From contig OX467085.1 of NCBI GenBank assembly GCA_950106755.1, positions 930,001 through 994,000 of the forward strand: a stretch of DNA of 64,000 bases, written 5' to 3'. Both the position numbers and the translations under genes were made by a program. This DNA is from Climacium dendroides (lineage: Eukaryota > Streptophyta > Bryopsida > Hypnales > Climaciaceae). The notes beneath the pieces were generated by a model. That model made no database searches. It was not told the DNA's origin and saw only the letters and a program-made list of their open reading frames with translations. Positions 1 to 10,238 of the stretch are shown in pieces. Positions within the stretch are counted from its first letter, which is position 1. Every line of letters begins with the position of its first letter.

Positions 1-32
1 ACCAATAAATTATATCGATTTGACGTGGAAGC
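1..32 (+). repeat. Partial monomer cut by the left window edge
   Basis: These 32 bases match the last 32 bases of a form A or B monomer, ending in TTTGACGTGGAAGC immediately before the first ATGTCCG. The array therefore continues beyond the left edge. Confidence 0.95.
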
Positions 33-224
33 ATGTCCGAAAACATAACACACAAGTTGAAAACCTTCAAAATAATTAGGATTCATAGAAAAATGAAGTT
101 TAAGAGAACCCTATTGCTTCCCCACACTTCTTCAATTGAACTTGTTTTAAAAAAAAGACTCTAGAAATCATGTTGGATTTGATAGACGCTAAACCAATAA
201 TTTATATCGATTTGACGTGGAATC
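33..224 (+). repeat. Form C monomer (192 bp)
   Basis: This monomer has CCCTATTGCTTCCCC in its left part and GAACTTGTTTTAAAA where form A has GAAATCGGTTTTAAAA and form B has GAACTTCTATTAAAA. It therefore shares TTGAACTT with B and GTTTT with A. The same rare combination recurs at 38558 and 42981, and a relative at 61080. It also carries GATAGACGCTAAACC, a variant otherwise seen in form B monomers of the left HORs (for example 3691 and 7543). Confidence 0.8.
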
Positions 225-610
225 ATGTCCGAAAACATAACACACAAGTTGCAAACCTTCAAAGTAATTAGGATTCATAGAGAAATGAAGTTTAAGAGAA
301 CCCTATTGATTCCCCACACTTCTTCAATGGAAATCGGTTTTAAAAAAAAGACTCTAGAAATCATGTTGTATTTGATAGACACCAAAGCAATAAATTATAT
401 CGATTTGACGTCGAAGCATGTCCGAAAACATAACACACAAGTTGCAAACCTTCCAAATAATTTGGATTTATAGAAAAATGAAGTTTAAGAGAACCCTATT
501 GATTCCCCACACTTCTTCAATGGAAATCGGTGTTGAAAAAAAGACTCTAGAAATCATGTTGTATTTAATAGACACCAAACCAATAAATTATATCGATTTG
601 ACGTGGAAGC

Positions 611-803
611 ATGTCCGAAAACATAACACACAAGTTGCAAACCTTCAAAATAATTAGGATTCATAGAAAAATGAAGTTTAAGAGAACCCTATTGATTCCC
701 CACACTTCTTCAATGGAAATCGGTTTTAAAAAAAAGACTCTAGAAATCATGTTGGATTTGATAGACACCAAACCAATAAATTATATCGATTTGACGTGGA
801 AGC
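611..803 (+). repeat. Reference form A monomer (193 bp)
   Basis: This is a typical form A monomer with 29 G and 34 C (about 33% GC). Landmarks, numbered from the ATG: conserved ATAACACACA at 13-22; a variable triplet box at 25-28 (TTGC, TTGA or ATCA elsewhere); AGGATTCATAG at 46-56; the A/B diagnostic region at 76-126; a T4A8 tract at 114-125 (724-735 here); TCTAGA at 129-134; GATAGACACC at 150-159; ATCGAT at 175-180; TGACGTGG at 182-189. It carries four CpG dinucleotides, at bases 6-7, 111-112, 177-178 and 185-186. This particular copy is followed by the THV-type variant ACACATG. Confidence 0.95.
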
Positions 804-850
804 ATGTCCGAAAACATAACACACATGTATCAAATCTTCAAAATAATTAG
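611..850 (+). other. Representative 79-codon ORF crossing a monomer junction (not called as a gene)
   Basis: An open frame begins at monomer base 1 (MSENITHK), runs through IPHTSSMEIGF and YIDLTW, and stops at TAG at base 47 of the next monomer. It is present in most 193-bp monomers, for example 225, 418, 1380, 3305, 24503, 46250, 58572 and 63586. The 240-bp frame exceeds the 193-bp period, so consecutive copies overlap by 47 bp in different frames. Form B breaks it with TGA at bases 78-80, and hybrids break it with TAG after KKRL. Changes between copies are mostly amino-acid-changing (R/W, H/Y, K/Q, G/R, I/N). There is no signal peptide, no recognisable domain and no separate promoter. I regard it as a by-product of the repeat. 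Confidence 0.85.
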
Positions 851-1379
851 GATTTATAGAAAAATGAAGTTTAAGAGAACCTGATTGATTCCCTACACTT
901 CTTCAATTGAACTTCTATTAAGAAAAAGACTCTAGAAATCATGTTGGATTTGAGTAACACCAAACCAATAAATTATATCGATTTGACGTGGAAGCATGTC
1001 CGAAAACATAACACACAAGTTGCAAACCTTCAAAATAATTAGGATTTATAGAAAAATGAAGTTTAAGAGAACCTGATTGATTCCCTACACTTCTTCAATT
1101 GAACTTCTATTAAAAAGAAGACTCTAGAAATCATGTTGGATTTGATAGACACCAAACCAATAAATTATATCGATTTGACGTGGGATCATGTCCGAAAATA
1201 TAACACACAAGTATCAAATCTTCAAAATAATTAGGATTTATAGAAAAATGAAGTTTAAGAGAACGTGATTGATTCCCTACACTTCTTCAATTGAACTTCT
1301 ATTAAAAACAAGACTCTAGAAATCATGTTGGATTTGATAAACACCAAACCAATAAATTATATCGATTTGACGTGGAAGC

Positions 1380-2920
1380 ATGTCCGAAAACATAACACAC
1401 AAGTTGCAAACCTTCAAAATAATTAGGATTCATAGAGAAATGAAGTTTAAGAGAACCCTATTGATTCCCCACACTTCTTCAATGGAAATCGGTTTTAAAA
1501 AAAAGACTCTAGAAATCATGTTGTATTTGATAGACACCAAAGCAATAAATTATATCGATTTGACGTCGAAGCATGTCCGAAAACATAACACACAAGTTGC
1601 AAACCTTCCAAATAATTTGGATTTATAGAAAAATGAAGTTTAAGAGAACCCTATTGATTCCCCACACTTCTTCAATGGAAATCGGTGTTGAAAAAAAGAC
1701 TCTAGAAATCATGTTGTATTTAATAGACACCAAACCAATAAATTATATCGATTTGACGTGGAAGCATGTCCGAAAACATAACACACAAGTTGCAAACCTT
1801 CAAAATAATTAGGATTCATAGAAAAATGAAGTTTAAGAGAACCCTATTGATTCCCCACACTTCTTCAATGGAAATCGGTTTAAAAAAAAAGACTCTAGAA
1901 ATCATGTTGGATTTGATAGACACCAAACCAATAATTTATATCGATTTGACGTGGAATCATGTCCGAAAACATAACACACAAGTTGCAAACCTTCCAAATA
2001 ATTAGGATTCATAGAAAAATGAAGTTTAAGAAAACCCTATTGATTCCCCACACTTCTTCAATGGAAATCGGTTTTAAAAAAAGGACTCTAGAAATTATGT
2101 TGGATTTGATAAACACCAAACCAAAAATTTATATCGATTTGACGTGGAATCATGTCCGAAAACATAACACACAAGTTGCAAACCTTCAAAATAATTAGGA
2201 TTCATAGAAAAATGAAGTTTAAGAGAACCCTATTGATTCCCCACACTTCTTCAATGGAAATCGGTTTTAAAAAAAAGACTCTAGAAATCATGTTGTATTT
2301 GATAGACACCAAAGCAATAAATTATATCGATTTGACGTGGAAACATGTCCGAAAACATAACACACAAGTTGCAAACCTTCAAAATAATTAGGATTCATAG
2401 AAAAATGAAGTTTAAGAGAACCTGATTGATTCCCTACACTTCTTCAATTGAACTTCTATTAAAAAAAAGACTCTAGAAATCATGTTGGATTTGAGAAACA
2501 CCAAACCAATAAATTATATCGATTTGACGTGGAAGCATGTCCGAAAACATAACACACAAGTTGCAAACCTTCAAAATAATTAGGATTTATAGAAAAATGA
2601 AGTTTAAGAGAACCTGATTGATTCCCTACACTTCTTCAATTGAACTTCTATTAAAAAAAAGACTCTAGAAATCATGTTGGATTTGATAGACACCAAACCA
2701 ATAAATTATATCGATTTGACGTGGGATCATGTCCGAAAATATAACACACAAGTATCAAACCTTCAAAATAATTAGGATTTATAGAAAAATGAAGTTTAAG
2801 AGAACGTGATTGATTCCCTACACTTCTTCAATTGAACTTCTATTAAAAACAAGACTCTCGAAATCATGTTGGATTTGATAAACACCAAACCAATAAATTA
2901 TATCGATTTGACGTGGAAGC
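1380..2920 (+). repeat. Expanded copy of the first HOR, an 8-mer (1,541 bp)
   Basis: Monomer order is A A A A A B B B, starting at 1380, 1573, 1766, 1959, 2152, 2345, 2537 and 2729. The first three correspond to 225, 418 and 611, and the last three to the B triplet at 804-1379. Two form A monomers (1959 and 2152) are extra. 1959 has AAGAAAACCC and CCAAAAATTT, and 2152 repeats the TTGTATTTGATAG marker of the first monomer. The B at 2729 has ACTCTCGAAATC, which removes the TCTAGA site. Confidence 0.85.
2537..2728 (+). repeat. Reference form B monomer (192 bp)
   Basis: Typical form B: AGGATTTATAG, then CCTGATTGATTCCCT and CAATTGAACTTCTATT followed by A8. It is one base shorter than form A because of an indel in the region at bases 102-126. 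TGA at bases 78-80 closes the frame that is open in form A. Its end, TGGGATC, and the following GTCCGAAAATATAAC are markers of the middle B in the left-hand HOR triplets. Confidence 0.9.
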
Positions 2921-3304
2921 ATGTCCGAAAACATAACACACAAGTTGCAAACCTTCAAAATAATTAGGATTCATAGAAAAATGAAGTTTAAGAGAACCTG
3001 ATTGATTCCCTACACTTCTTCAATTGAACTTCTATTAAAAAGAAGACTCTAGAAATCATGTTGGATTTGATAGACACCAAACCAATAAATTATATCGATT
3101 TGACGTGGGATCATGTCCGAAAATATAACACACAAGTATCAAACCTTCAAAATAATTAGGATTTATAGAAAAATGAAGTTTAAGAGAACGTGATTGATTC
3201 CCTACACTTCTTCAATTGAACTTCTATTAAAAACAAGACTCTAGAAATCATGTTGGATTTGATAAACACCAAACCAATAAATTATATCGATTTGACGTGG
3301 AAGC
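2921..3304 (+). repeat. Extra pair of form B monomers
   Basis: The monomers at 2921 and 3113 repeat the pair at 2537 and 2729: GATAGACACC with TGGGATC, then GAACGTGATT, AAAACAAG and GATAAACACC. This is a local dimer duplication of 384 bp between the 8-mer unit and the next HOR family. Small differences (AAAAGAAG and ATTCATAG at 2921) show a slightly different source copy. Confidence 0.8.
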
Positions 3305-5037
3305 ATGTCCGAAAACATAACACACAAGTTGCAAACCTTCAAAATAATTTGGATTCATAGAAAAATGAAGTTTAAGAGAACCCTATTGATTCCCCACACT
3401 TCTTCAATGGAAATCGGTTTTAAAAAAAAGACTCTAGAAATTATGTTGGATTTCATAAACACCAAACCAACAAATTATATCGATTTGACGTGGAAGCATG
3501 TCCGAAAACATAACACACAAGTTGCAAACCTTCAAAATAACTAGGATTCATAGAAAAATGAAGTTTAAGGGAACCCTATTGATTCCCCACACTTCTTCAA
3601 TGGAAATCGGTTTTAAAAAAAAGACTCTAGAAATCATGTTGGATTTGATAGACACCAAACCAATAAATTATATCGATTTGACGTGGAAGCATGTCCGAAA
3701 ACATAACACACAAGTTGCAAACCTTCAAAATAATTTGGATTTATAGAAAAATGAAGTTTAAGAGAACCTGATTGATTCCCTACACTTCTTCAATTGAACT
3801 TCTATTAAAAGAAAGACTCTAGAAATCATGTTGGATTGGATAGACGCTAAACCAATAATTTATATCGATTTGACGTGGAATCATGTCCGAAAACATAACA
3901 CACAAGTTGCAAACCTTCAAAATAATTAGGATTTATAGAAAAATGAAGTTTAAGAGAACCCTATTGATTCCCTACACTTCTTCAATGGAAATCGGTTTTA
4001 AAAAAAAGACTCTAGAAATCATGTTGTATTTGATAGACACCAAAGCAATAAATTATATCGATTTGACGTCGAAGCATGTCCGAAAACATAACACACAAGT
4101 TGCAAACCTTCCAAATAATTTGGATTTATAGAAAAATGAAGTTTAAGAGAACCCTATTGATTCCCCACACTTCTTCAATGGAAATCGGTGTTGAAAAAAA
4201 GACTCTAGAAATCATGTTGTATTTAATAGACACCAAACCAATAAATTATATCGATTTGACGTGGAAGCATGTCCGAAAACATAACACACAAGTTGCAAAC
4301 CTTCAAAATAATTAGGATTCATAGAAAAATGAAGTTTAAGAGAACCCTATTGATTCCCCACACTTCTTCAATGGAAATCGGTTTTAAAAAAAAGACTCTA
4401 GAAATCATGTTGGATTTGATAGACACCAAACCAATAAATTATATCGATTTGACGTGGAAGCATGTCCGAAAACATAACACACATGTATCAAATCTTCAAA
4501 ATAATTAGGATTTATAGAAAAATGAAGTTTAAGAGAACCTGATTGATTCCCTACACTTCTTCAATTGAACTTCTATTAAAAAAAAGACTCTAGAAATCAT
4601 GTTGGATTTGAGAAACACCAAACCAATAAATTATATCGATTTGACGTGGAAGCATGTCCGAAAACATAACACACAAGTTGCAAACCTTCAAAATAATTAG
4701 GATTTATAGAAAAATGAAGTTTAAGAGAACCTGATTGATTCCCTACACTTCTTCAATTGAACTTCTATTAAAAAGAAGACTCTAGAAATCATGTTGGATT
4801 TGATAGACACCAAACCAATAAATTATATCGATTTGACGTGGGATTATGTCCGAAAATATAACACACAAGTATCAAACCTTCAAACTAATTAGGATTTATA
4901 GAAAAATGAAGTTTAAGAGAACGTGATTGATTCCCTACACTTCTTCAATTGAACTTGTATTAAAAACAAGACTCTAGAAATCATGTTGGATTTGATAAAC
5001 ACCAAACCAATAAATTATATCGATTTGACGTGGAAGC
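3305..5037 (+). repeat. Left HOR family, unit 1: 9-mer (1,733 bp)
   Basis: Order A A B A A A B B B, starting at 3305, 3498, 3691, 3883, 4076, 4269, 4462, 4654 and 4846. Diagnostic start: an A with AAATTATGTTGGATTTCATA, an A with TTTAAGGGAACC, then a B with AAAAGAAAG and GGATTGGATAGACGCT. Diagnostic end: ACACATGTATCAAATC, then a B with GAGAAACACC, a B with AAAAGAAG and a TGGGAT end, and a B with AAAACAAG and GATAAACACC. 5 x 193 + 4 x 192 = 1,733, matching the distance to the next unit. The next copies of this 9-mer are at 7157 and 14670. Confidence 0.9.
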
Positions 5038-7156
5038 ATGTCCGAAAACATAACACACAAGTTGCAAACCTTCAAAATAATTTGGATTCATAGAAAAATG
5101 AAGTTTAAGAGAACCCTATTGATTCCCCACACTTCTTCAATGGAAATCGGTTTTAAAAAAAAGACTCTAGAAATTATGTTGGATTTCATAAACACCAAAC
5201 CAATAAATTATATCGATTTGACGTGGAAGCATGTCCGAAAACATAACACACAAGTTGCAAACCTTCAAAATAACTAGGATTCATAGAAAAATGAAGTTTA
5301 AGGGAACCCTATTGATTCCCCACACTTCTTCAATGGAAATCGGTTTTAAAAAAAAGACTCTAGAAATCATGTTGGATTTGATAGACACCAAACCAATAAA
5401 TTATATCGATTTGACGTGGAAACATGTCCGAAAACATAACACACAAGTTGCAAACCTTCAAAATAATTAGGATTCATAGAAAAATGAAGTTTAAGAGAAC
5501 CTGATTGATTCCCTACACTTCTTCAATTGAACTTCTATTAAAAGAAAGACTCTAGAAATCATGTTGGATTGGATAGACGCTAAACCAATAATTTATATCG
5601 ATTTGACGTGGAAGCATGTCCGAAAACATAACACACAAGTATCAAACCTTCAAAATAATTAGGATTCATAGAAAAATGAAGTTTAAGAGAACCCTATTGA
5701 TTCCCCACACTTCTTCAATGGAAATCGGTTTTAAAAAAAAGACTCTAGAAATCATGTTGTATTTGATAGACACCAAAGCAATAAGTTATATCAATTTGAC
5801 GTCGAAGCATGTCCGAAAACATAACACACAAGTTGCAAACCTTCCAAATAATTAGGATTTATAGAAAAATGAAGTTTAAGAGAACCCTATTGATTCCCCA
5901 CACTTCTTCAATGGAAATCGGTGTTGAAAAAAAGACTCTAGAAATCATGTTCTATTTAATAGACACCAAACCAATAAATTATATCGATTTGACGTGGAAG
6001 CATGTCCGAAAACATAACACACAAGTTGCAAACCTTCAAAATAATTAGGATTCATAGAAAAATGAAGTTTAAGAGAACCCTATTGATTCCCCACACTTCT
6101 TCAATGGAAATCGGTTTTAAAAAAAAGACTCTAGAAATCATGTTGGATTTGATAGACACCAAACCAATAATTTATATCGATTTGACGTGGAATCATGTCC
6201 GAAAACATAACACACAAGTTGCAAACCTTCCAAATAATTAGGATTCATAGAAAAATGAAGTTTAAGAAAACCCTATTGATTCCCCACACTTCTTCAATGG
6301 AAATCGGTTTTAGAAAAAAGACTCTAGAAATTATGTTGGATTTGATAAACACCAAACCAATAAATTATATCGATTTGACGTGGAAGCATGTCCGAAAACA
6401 TAACACACAAGTTGCAAACCTTCAAAATAATTAGGATTCATAGAAAAATGAAGTTTAAGAGAACCCTATTGATTCCCCACACTTCTTCAATGGAAATCGG
6501 TTTTAAAAAAAAGACTCTCGAAATCATGTTGGATTTGATAGACACCAAACCAATAAATTATATCGATTTGACGTGGAAGCATGTCCGAAAACATAACACA
6601 CATGTATCAAATCTTCAAAATAATTAGGATTTATAGAAAAATGAAGTTTAAGAGAACCTGATTGATTCCCTACACTTCTTCAATTGAACTTCTATTAAAA
6701 AAAAGACTCTAGAAATCATGTTGGATTTGAGAAACACCAAACCAATAAATTATATCGATTTGACGTGGAAGCATGTCCGAAAACATAACACACAAGTTGC
6801 AAACCTTCAAAATAATTAGGATTTATAGAAAAATGAAGTTTAAGAGAACCTGATTGATTCCCTACACTTCTTCAATTGAACTTCTATTAAAAAGAAGACT
6901 CTAGAAATCATGTTGGATTTGATAGACACCAAACCAATAAATTATATCGATTTGACGTGGGATCATGTCCGAAAATATAACACACAAGTATCAAACCTTC
7001 AAAATAATTAGGATTTATAGAAAAATGAAGTTTAAGAGAACCTGATTGATTCCCTACACTTCTTCAATTGAACTTCTATTAAAAACAAGACTCTAGAAAT
7101 CATGTTGGATTTGATAAACACCAAACCAATAAATTATATCGATTTGACGTGGAAGC
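5038..7156 (+). repeat. Left HOR family, unit 2: 11-mer (2,119 bp)
   Basis: Starts with the same A A B triplet (5038, 5231, 5424) and ends with the same B triplet (6581, 6773, 6965) as the 9-mer. In between are five form A monomers instead of three: 5616 (AAGCAATAAGTTATATCAAT), 5809 (GGTGTTGAAAA with TTCTATTTAATAG), 6002, 6195 (AAGAAAACCC with TTTTAGAAAAAAG) and 6388 (ACTCTCGAAATC). 7 x 193 + 4 x 192 = 2,119. The five-monomer core recurs at 10046-11010 and, shortened, at 16981-17752. Confidence 0.9.
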
Positions 7157-8889
7157 ATGTCCGAAAACATAACACACAAGTTGCAAACCTTCAAAATAAT
7201 TTGGATTCATAGAAAAATGAAGTTTAAGAGAACCCTATTGATTCCCCACACTTCTTCAATGGAAATCGGTTTTAAAAAAAAGACTCTAGAAATTATGTTG
7301 GATTTCATAAACACCAAACCAATAAATTATATCGATTTGACGTGGAAGCATGTCCGAAAACATAACACACAAGTTGCAAACCTTCAAAATAATTAGGATT
7401 CATAGAAAAATGAAGTTTAAGGGAACCCTATTGATTCCCCACACTTCTTCAATGGAAATCGGTTTTAAAAAAAAGACTCTAGAAATCATGTTGGATTTGA
7501 TAGACACCAAACCAATAAATTATATCGATTTGACGTGGAAGCATGTCCGAAAACATAACACACAAGTTGCAAACCTTCAAAATAATTTGGATTTATAGAA
7601 AAATGAAGTTTAAGAGAACCTGATTGATTCCCTACACTTCTTCAATTGAACTTCTATTAAAAGAAAGACTCTAGAAATCATGTTGGATTGGATAGACGCT
7701 AAACCAATAATTTATATCGATTTGACGTGGAATCATGTCCGAAAACATAACACACAAGTTGCAAACCTTCAAAATAATTAGGATTCATAGAGAAATGAAG
7801 TTTAAGAGAACCCTATTGATTCCCTACACTTCTTCAATGGAAATCGGTTTTAAAAAAAAGACTCTAGAAATCATGTTGTATTTGATAGACACCAAAGCAA
7901 TAAATTATATCGATTTGACGTCGAAGCATGTCCGAAAACATAACACACAAGTTGCAAACCTTCCAAATAATTTGGATTTATAGAAAAATGAAGTTTAAGA
8001 GAACCCTATTGATTCCCCACACTTCTTCAATGGAAATCGGTGTTGAAAAAAAGACTCTAGAAATCATGTTGTATTTAATAGACACCAAACCAATAAATTA
8101 TATCGATTTGACGTGGAAGCATGTCCGAAAACATAACACACAAGTTGCAAACCTTCAAAATAATTAGGATTCATAGAAAAATGAAGTTTAAGAGAACCCT
8201 ATTGATTCCCCACACTTCTTCAATGGAAATCGGTTTTAAAAAAAAGACTCTAGAAATCATGTTGGATTTGATAGACACCAAACCAATAAATTATATCGAT
8301 TTGACGTGGAAGCATGTCCGAAAACATAACACACATGTATCAAATCTTCAAAATAATTAGGATTTATAGAAAAATGAAGTTTAAGAGAACCTGATTGATT
8401 CCCTACACTTCTTCAATTGAACTTCTATTAAAAAAAAGACTCTAGAAATCATGTTGGATTTGAGAAACACCAAACCAATAAATTATATCGATTTGACGTG
8501 GAAGCATGTCCGAAAACATAACACACAAGTTGCAAACCTTCAAAATAATTAGGATTTATAGAAAAATGAAGTTTAAGAGAACCTGATTGATTCCCTACAC
8601 TTCTTCAATTGAACTTCTATTAAAAAGAAGACTCTAGAAATCATGTTGGATTTGATAGACACCAAACCAATAAATTATATCGATTTGACGTGGGATTATG
8701 TCCGAAAATATAACACACAAGTATCAAACCTTCAAACTAATTAGGATTTATAGAAAAATGAAGTTTAAGAGAACCTGATTGATTCCCTACACTTCTTCAA
8801 TTGAACTTCTATTAAAAACAAGACTCTAGAAATCATGTTGGATTTGATAAACACCAAACCAATAAATTATATCGATTTGACGTGGAAGC
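7157..8889 (+). repeat. Left HOR family, unit 3: 9-mer (1,733 bp)
   Basis: Copy of the unit at 3305-5037, 3,852 bp (20 monomers) downstream. Monomers start at 7157, 7350, 7543, 7735, 7928, 8121, 8314, 8506 and 8698. The fourth has CATAGAGAAATG with CCCTACACTTC, like 15248. The last B has CCTGATT where the first copy has CGTGATT. Confidence 0.9.
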
Positions 8890-9467
8890 ATGTCCGAAAA
8901 CATAACACACAAGTTGAAAACCTTCAAAATAATTTGGATTCATAGAAAAATGAAGTTTAAGAGAACCCTATTGATTCCCCACACTTCTTCAATGGAAATC
9001 GGTTTTAAAAAAAAGACTCTAGAAATTATGTTGGATTTCATAAACACCAAACCAATAAATTATATCGATTTGACGTGGAAACATGTCCGAAAACATAACA
9101 CACAAGTTGCAAACCTTCAAAATAATTAGGATTCATAGAAAAATGAAGTTTAAGGGAACCCTATTGATTCCCCACACTTCTTCAATGGAAATCGGTTTTA
9201 AAAAAAAGACTCTAGAAATCATGTTGGATTTGATAGACACCAAACCAATAAATTATATCGATTTGACGTGGAAACATGTCCGAAAACATAACACACAAGT
9301 TGCAAACCTTCAAAATAATTAGGATTCATAGAAAAATGAAGTTTATGAGAACCTGATTGATTCCCTACACTTCTTCAATTGAACTTCTATTAAAAGAAAG
9401 ACTCTAGAAATCATGTTGGATTGGATAGACGCTAAACCAATAATTTATATCGATTTGACGTGGAAGC

Positions 9468-9660
9468 ATGTCCGAAAACATAACACACAAGTATCAAACC
9501 TTCAAAATAATTAGGATTCATAGAAAAATGAAGTTTAAGAGAACCCTATTGATTCCCCACACTTCTTCAATGGAAATCGGTGTTGAAAAAAAGACTCTAG
9601 AAATCATGTTCTATTTAATAGACACCAAACCAATAAATTATATCGATTTGACGTGGAAGC
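9468..9660 (+). repeat. Chimeric monomer: 5616-type head, 5809-type tail
   Basis: The head (AAGTATCAAACC, TTCAAAATAATT, GGATTCATAG) matches the monomer at 5616. The tail (GGTGTTGAAAA, TTCTATTTAATAG) matches the next monomer in that unit, at 5809. The last head-specific base is at about 9519 and the first tail-specific base at about 9582, so the exchange fell between them. This equals an exactly in-phase deletion of one monomer. Confidence 0.8.
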
Positions 9661-10045
9661 ATGTCCGAAAACATAACACACAAGTTGCAAACCTTCAAAA
9701 TAATTTGGATTCATAGAAAAATGAAGTTTAAGAGAACCCTATTGATTCCCCACACTTCTTCAATGGAAATCGGTTTTAAAAAAAAGACTCTAGAAATCAT
9801 GTTGGATTTGATAGACACCAAACCAATAAATTATATCGATTTGACGTCGAAGCATGTCCGAAAACATAACACACAAGTATCAAACCTTCAAACTAATTAG
9901 GATTTATAGAAAAATGAAGTTTAAGAGAACCTGATTGATTCCCTACACTTCTTCAATTGAACTTCTATTAAAAACAAGACTCTAGAAATCATGTTGGATT
10001 TGATAAACACCAAACCAATAAATTATATCGATTTGACGTGGAAGC

Positions 10046-10238
10046 ATGTCCGAAAACATAACACACAAGTTGAAAACCTTCAAAATAATTTGGATTCATA
10101 GAAAAATGAAGTTTAAGAGAACCCTATTGATTCCCCACACTTCTTCAATGGAAATCGGTTTTAAAAAAAAGACTCTAGAAATCATGTTGTATTTGATAGA
10201 CACCAAAGCAATAAGTTATATCGATTTGACGTCGAAGC
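10046..10238 (+). repeat. Chimeric monomer: 8890-type head, 5616-type tail
   Basis: The head has GTTGAAAACC and ATTTGGATTCATAG, as at 8890. The tail has TTGTATTTGATAGACACCAA and GCAATAAGTTATATCGAT, as in the first core monomer of unit 2 and at 16981. The switch lies between about 10091 and 10183. It is the point where the five-A core re-enters unit 4. Confidence 0.78.

Larger units (their letters stand above)
225..1379 (+). repeat. 6-mer higher-order repeat, copy 1 (1,155 bp)
   Basis: Six monomers in the order A A A B B B start at 225, 418, 611, 804, 996 and 1188. Markers: the first A has TTGTATTTGATAGACACCAA with AAAGCAATAAATT, the second has GGTGTTGAAAA, the third is followed by ACACATGTATCAAATC, and the three B monomers end in GAGTAACACC, GATAGACACC plus TGGGATC, and GATAAACACC. 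The same markers return 1,155 bp later at 1380, 1573 and 1766. Lengths fit three 193-bp and three 192-bp monomers. Confidence 0.9.
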
